35,548 bases of DNA, taken from the NCBI GenBank assembly GCA_964483375.1, contig CAZABJ010000027.1, positions 1 through 35,548 of the forward strand, in the 5' to 3' direction. Position numbers and translations under genes: made by a program. Positions 32,605-35,548 of the stretch are shown here, one piece after another (position 1 is the first letter of the stretch; each line of letters opens with the position of its first letter). Below the pieces are notes generated by a model. It ran no database searches. It was not told where the DNA came from and saw only the letters and a program-made list of their open reading frames with translations. This DNA comes from JAUIEH01 sp964483375 (GTDB taxonomy: Bacteria > Pseudomonadota > Alphaproteobacteria > Caulobacterales > Maricaulaceae).

Positions 32605-33203
32605 TCCGGGTGCTCATTGCGGAAGACCAAACCTTGTTGCGCGGCGCGCTCGCCACCTTGCTTGCGCTTGAGCCCGACATCGACGTGGTCGGACAAGCCG
32701 CCGACGGAGAGCAGGCTCTTCTCCTGGCCCGCGACCTGGCGCCCGATCTCCTGGTCACGGATATTGAAATGCCCGGCCTTACGGGCCTTGAGCTCGCCCA
32801 GGCGGTCCGCGATGAGGCGCTCGCACTGCGCGTGATGATCGTCACCACCTTTGCTCGACCGGGGTATCTGCGCCGCGCCCTGCAGGCGGGCGTGCGGGGC
32901 TATGTGCTCAAAGACGCCCCCAGCGAGGAGCTCGCCGATGCGGTGCGGGCCGTGGCGGCTGGACAAACGGCGATCGCGCCGGGGCTGGCGGAGGCGGCTT
33001 GGGACGCGGGCCAGCCGCTGACCGATCGGGAGCGGCAGGTGTTGCGCCTGGCGGAGGCGGGGAAAACCAACAAAGACATCGCCGTCGACCTTTCGCTCTC
33101 GCCAGGAACGGTGCGCAATTATCTCGCCGACGCGGCTCAGAAACTGGGGGCCTCAAACCGCATCGAAGCGTTTCGCATCGCCCGGGAACAGGGCTGGCTG
33201 TGA
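32601..33203 (+). CDS. NarL/DesR-type response regulator (GTG start)
   Basis: The 200-residue protein has a receiver domain (IAEDQTLLRGAL, phospho-acceptor Asp54 in LLVTDIEMPGL, VTTF, and Lys in GYVLKDAP). A LuxR-type helix-turn-helix follows: LTDREREVL-like LTDRERQVLRLAEAGKTNKDIA and LSPGTVRNYLADAAQKLGA. GTG 32601 is the start, overlapping the kinase TGA by 4 nt, so kinase and regulator are made together. Phosphorylated dimers of this family usually bind dyads upstream of their own ABC genes; the twin TGAC-N4-GTCA sites at 27934-27970 fit. It ends 5 nt from the convergent marR stop. Confidence 0.95.
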   Translation: MIRVLIAEDQTLLRGALATLLALEPDIDVVGQAADGEQALLLARDLAPDLLVTDIEMPGLTGLELAQAVRDEALALRVMIVTTFARPGYLRRALQAGVRGYVLKDAPSEELADAVRAVAAGQTAIAPGLAEAAWDAGQPLTDRERQVLRLAEAGKTNKDIAVDLSLSPGTVRNYLADAAQKLGASNRIEAFRIAREQGWL

Positions 33204-33208
33204 GCCGC

Positions 33209-33673
33209 TCACCATAAGGCCTCCCCATCGGCGGCGCCCTGCGCGCATTTCAAGAGCAACGCTTCAAGCGCATCGCGCTCCGCAGCGCTGAGCGCAGCGG
33301 TCACATCCCGCTCCATTTCCAGGGCCATGGGCACAATTCGGGCGTAAACCGCCTCTCCCTCAGCGGTCAGCGCCAGCGCGGCGCGCCGTCCGTCATCAGG
33401 CACCGCCAGCCGACGAACGAACCCGCGCGAAACCAGCGCCGACACCGCCCGGCTGACGGCGACTTTGTCCATCGCGGTGCGTTCAGCGACTTTGGTGGCG
33501 TTCAAATGGGGCGTTTCGCCGAGCACCGCCATCACCCGCCATTGCGGCATGGCGAGGCCGAAAGCAGCCTGGTAGCGCTCCGCGATCCGTCGCGAAATCG
33601 TGTTCGAGAGAACCGAAAGCCGAAACGGCAGGAAATCCGAGAGCTTCAGAGCCGCGGGGGCGGTTTCGCTCAT
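33209..33673 (-). CDS. MarR-family transcriptional regulator
   Basis: The 154-residue winged-helix protein shows the MarR layout: a dimer helix at the N-terminus, PQWRVMAVLGETPHLNATKVAERTAMDKVAVSRAVSALVSRGFVRR as the DNA-binding helices, and the wing VPDDGRRAALALTAEGEAVY with its conserved D and R. It is divergent from hppD, so it most likely represses hppD and itself and responds to a tyrosine-pathway aromatic acid; the ligand is inference. A perfect palindrome lies in the shared 109-bp gap. Confidence 0.93.
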   Translation of the reverse strand: MSETAPAALKLSDFLPFRLSVLSNTISRRIAERYQAAFGLAMPQWRVMAVLGETPHLNATKVAERTAMDKVAVSRAVSALVSRGFVRRLAVPDDGRRAALALTAEGEAVYARIVPMALEMERDVTAALSAAERDALEALLLKCAQGAADGEALW

Positions 33674-33715
33674 GCGCGGCGCGTCCTATCGGCTTGTCCA
33701 AACGAGAGATTTATG

Positions 33716-33745
33716 GTTTCAGTATGAACTAGTTTCAATTGAAAT
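33716..33745. promoter_or_regulatory. Candidate MarR operator between marR-type gene and hppD
   Basis: TTTCAATTGAAA (33733-33744) is a perfect 12-bp palindrome, with a weaker copy GTTTCAGTATGAAC 16 bp to the left (33716-33729). On the minus strand the TTGAAA of the palindrome could serve as -35 with CATAAA 17 bp on as -10 for the regulator gene, so binding there would repress it. Confidence 0.6.
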
Positions 33746-33782
33746 GACAAGCGGCGCAGGCCGCATGCGAAGGGAGCGCGCC

Positions 33783-34868
33783 ATGGCGGACCTGTTTGAG
33801 AACCCAGCCGGTCTGGACGGCTTTGAGTTCATCGAGTTCTCCGCGCCGGAAAAAGGCGTCTTGGAGCCCGTGTTTGAGAAGACCGGCTTCGCGAAAGTGG
33901 CCCGTCACCGGTCCAAAGACGTTGAGTTGTGGCGTCAGGGCGGCGTGAACCTCATCGTCAACTATGAGCCGAACTCCCCCGCCTTTTATTTCGCCCGCGA
34001 ACATGGGCCTTCGGCCTGCGGCATGGGCTTTCGGGTGCGTAACGCCGCGGAGGCCTACGCTCATGTGCTCGCCCAGGGCGCTGAGCCGGTAGAAGTTCCC
34101 TGCGGTCCTATGGAGTTGAAGCTGCCGGCCATCCGCGGCATCGGCGGGGCGATCATCTATCTTATCGACCGCTACGGCGATGCGCTCAGCATCTATGACA
34201 TCGATTTTGAGTATCTGCCGGGCGTGGATCGCAATCCCGTCGGCGCGGGCCTGCTCGAAATCGACCATTTGACCCACAACGTCTATGCCGGCCGCATGGC
34301 GTATTGGGCGGACTTCTACGAGAAACTTTTCAACTTCAAAGAGATCCGCTTCTTCGACATCAAGGGCGAATACACCGGCCTGACCTCGAAAGCGCTGACG
34401 GCGCCGGACGGGAAAATCCGCATTCCGCTGAATGAAGAAGGCGCCAACGGCAAGGGTCAGATCGAGGAGTTTCTCCGCGATTATAACGGCGAGGGCATTC
34501 AGCACATCGCGTTCTCGACCAACGGCCTGCCCAAAGCCTGGGACGCGCTGAAAGCCGTCGGCACGCCCTTCATGACCGCCCCGCCCGCCACCTATTACGA
34601 AATGCTCGACGAGCGCCTGCCCGGGCATGGCGAGCCCAGTGCGGAACTGCAAGAACGCGGCATTCTGCTCGACGGCACCGTGGAGAACGGCAAACCCCAG
34701 CTGCTGCTGCAGATCTTCTCCCAGACCATCATCGGCCCGGTGTTCTTCGAGTTCATCGAGCGCAAGGGCGATGACGGCTTCGGCGAGGGCAACTTCAAGG
34801 CCCTGTTCGAGAGCATGGAGCGCGACCAGATCCGTCGCGGCGTGTTGGAAGTCGAGGAGAAGTCGTAA
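33783..34868 (+). CDS. hppD: 4-Hydroxyphenylpyruvate dioxygenase
   Basis: This non-heme iron enzyme turns 4-hydroxyphenylpyruvate into homogentisate in tyrosine breakdown. The 361-residue sequence has two VOC-fold halves. The iron triad is seen at His162 (IDHLTHNVY), His241 (GIQHIAFST) and Glu323 (VFFEFIER), and the C-terminal helix GFGEGNFKALFESMERDQ is family-typical. GGGAG lies upstream of ATG 33783 at good spacing; the longer in-frame extension would run back through the operator and is rejected. The following VOC gene overlaps its TAA by one base. Homogentisate dioxygenase is not in the window. Confidence 0.97.
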   Translation: MADLFENPAGLDGFEFIEFSAPEKGVLEPVFEKTGFAKVARHRSKDVELWRQGGVNLIVNYEPNSPAFYFAREHGPSACGMGFRVRNAAEAYAHVLAQGAEPVEVPCGPMELKLPAIRGIGGAIIYLIDRYGDALSIYDIDFEYLPGVDRNPVGAGLLEIDHLTHNVYAGRMAYWADFYEKLFNFKEIRFFDIKGEYTGLTSKALTAPDGKIRIPLNEEGANGKGQIEEFLRDYNGEGIQHIAFSTNGLPKAWDALKAVGTPFMTAPPATYYEMLDERLPGHGEPSAELQERGILLDGTVENGKPQLLLQIFSQTIIGPVFFEFIERKGDDGFGEGNFKALFESMERDQIRRGVLEVEEKS

Positions 34869-35428
34869 TGACGACGACCGACGTCGCGCCCGCGCTCAAG
34901 CGCATCCATCACGTCGCCTATCGGTGCCGGGACGCCAAGGAGACGGTGACGTTCTACGCCGATGTGCTGGGCATGGACTTTCAGCTCGCCATCGCTGAGG
35001 ACAAAGTCCCCTCCACGGGCGAACCGGACCCCTATATGCATGTGTTCTTGGACGCCGGCATGGGCAATGTGCTGGCGTTTTTCGAGCTGCCCACCCAGCC
35101 GGACATGGACCGGGACCAGAACACCCCCCAATGGGTGCAGCACATCGCCTTTGAGGTGGAGACCATGGACGACCTAATGGCCGCCAAAGCGCGCGCCGAA
35201 GCCCATGGGCTGGATGTGTTGGGACCCACCAATCACGGCATCTTCAAGTCGATCTACTTCTTCGACCCCAACGGCCACCGCTTAGAGCTCGCCTGCAACA
35301 CCGGCACGCCCGACCAGCTGGCCGAACTCAAGCGGGTCGCCCCGGAGATGCTCGAGGAATGGTCGCGCACCAAGAAGGCGCCGCGCCACGCCGCCTGGCT
35401 GCACGAGAAGATCGCCGAAGAAAGCTGA
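34868..35428 (+). CDS. VOC-family (glyoxalase/dioxygenase fold) protein
   Basis: The 186-residue protein has two beta-alpha-beta-beta-beta units. The probable metal ligands are His15 (RIHHVAYRC), Glu73 (LAFFELP), His92 (WVQHIAFEV) and Glu140 (GHRLELACN), so it should bind a divalent metal. The C-terminal tail (PEMLEEWSRTKKAPRHAAW) is helical. It is co-translated with hppD (1-nt overlap), which suggests a role in aromatic breakdown, such as an isomerase or ring-cleavage step near homogentisate, or detoxification of a by-product; this is inference. Confidence 0.9.
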   Translation: MTTTDVAPALKRIHHVAYRCRDAKETVTFYADVLGMDFQLAIAEDKVPSTGEPDPYMHVFLDAGMGNVLAFFELPTQPDMDRDQNTPQWVQHIAFEVETMDDLMAAKARAEAHGLDVLGPTNHGIFKSIYFFDPNGHRLELACNTGTPDQLAELKRVAPEMLEEWSRTKKAPRHAAWLHEKIAEES

Positions 35429-35443
35429 GCCCGCACAGGCGAC

Positions 35444-35485
35444 GAGCGGGCGCATTCCGACATGGACGCGCCCGCTCGGCTTTGC
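35444..35485 (+). terminator. Terminator of the hppD operon
   Basis: A perfect 10-bp stem (GAGCGGGCGC at 35444-35453 with GCGCCCGCTC at 35468-35477) and 14-nt loop are followed by GGCTTTGC. It lies 16 nt after the last stop codon and before the next tRNA. The T-run is short, so efficiency may be moderate. Confidence 0.6.
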
Positions 35486-35528
35486 TAAACGACCCGCTCG
35501 CTTATCGCCCGCGCCGTCGGGCAAGCGC

Positions 35529-35548
35529 GCCCAGGTAGCTCAGAAGGT
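35529..35548 (+). tRNA. 5' part of a tRNA cut by the window edge (probably Phe)
   Basis: The last 20 bases read as an acceptor strand GCCCAGG, then TA, the D-stem GCTC and AGAAGGT of the D loop. This is the usual start of a class I tRNA; GCCCAGGTAGCTC is what I would expect of alphaproteobacterial tRNA-Phe. The anticodon is outside the window, so the identity is not proven. Confidence 0.7.

Noticed and set aside
35482..35508. Promoter for the right-edge tRNA (TTGCTA ... TATCGC)
   Set aside because: Spacing of 15 bp and a poor -10 make it too weak to call.

Overview
The window is GC-rich, densely coding bacterial chromosome, most likely from an alphaproteobacterium. Support comes from the house style of GshB, the ferredoxin-NADP reductase, ATP-dependent PckA and HppD, an initiator tRNA with an A-U pair in its anticodon stem, a CtrA-like box, and REP-like palindromes beginning CCTGTCATC. 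No phage, IS element, CRISPR array or rRNA is visible. Three tRNA genes punctuate it: Leu(UAA) at the left edge, initiator Met in the middle, and the first 20 bases of a tRNA (probably Phe) at the right edge.

Layout, left to right. (1) 111-2361: tRNA-Leu, then an ATP-grasp ligase translationally coupled to an LLM-class flavin monooxygenase. (2) 2457-3932: a TPR-sulfotransferase that has lost key PAPS-binding residues. (3) 4020-8729: a four-gene operon with 4-nt overlaps at every junction (secreted S9 peptidase, nitrilase, small membrane protein, glutathione synthetase). (4) 8932-13130: an FkbM methyltransferase and a 1097-residue membrane-anchored protein ending in three PPC-like beta repeats. 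(5) 13213-16762: spermidine synthase that seems to start at CTG, a pirin, and an M28 lipoprotein peptidase. (6) 16990-22046, minus strand: an envelope operon (DUF900 hydrolase, divergent class A PBP, small lipoprotein). (7) 22131-25619: tRNA-fMet with a clear promoter, a GH15-like lipoprotein lacking its catalytic acid, and ferredoxin-NADP reductase. (8) 25855-27540: PEP carboxykinase. (9) 27541-28032: a gene-free stretch with REP-like palindromes, a nested 91-nt inverted repeat, and twin operator-like sites. (10) 28033-33203: a five-gene operon of ABC ATPase, ABC-2 permease, membrane/periplasmic amidohydrolase, DesK-type kinase and NarL/DesR-type regulator. (11) 33209-35428: a MarR regulator divergent from hppD and a VOC-family gene, with a perfect palindrome between them.

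The strongest candidates for something undescribed are the amidohydrolase-containing ABC/two-component cassette with its paired TGAC-N4-GTCA sites, the GH15-like lipoprotein without the acid glutamate, the ATP-grasp/LLM pair, the peptidase-nitrilase-GshB operon, and the large PPC-repeat protein. Functional calls rest on motif recognition by eye; no database search was possible.
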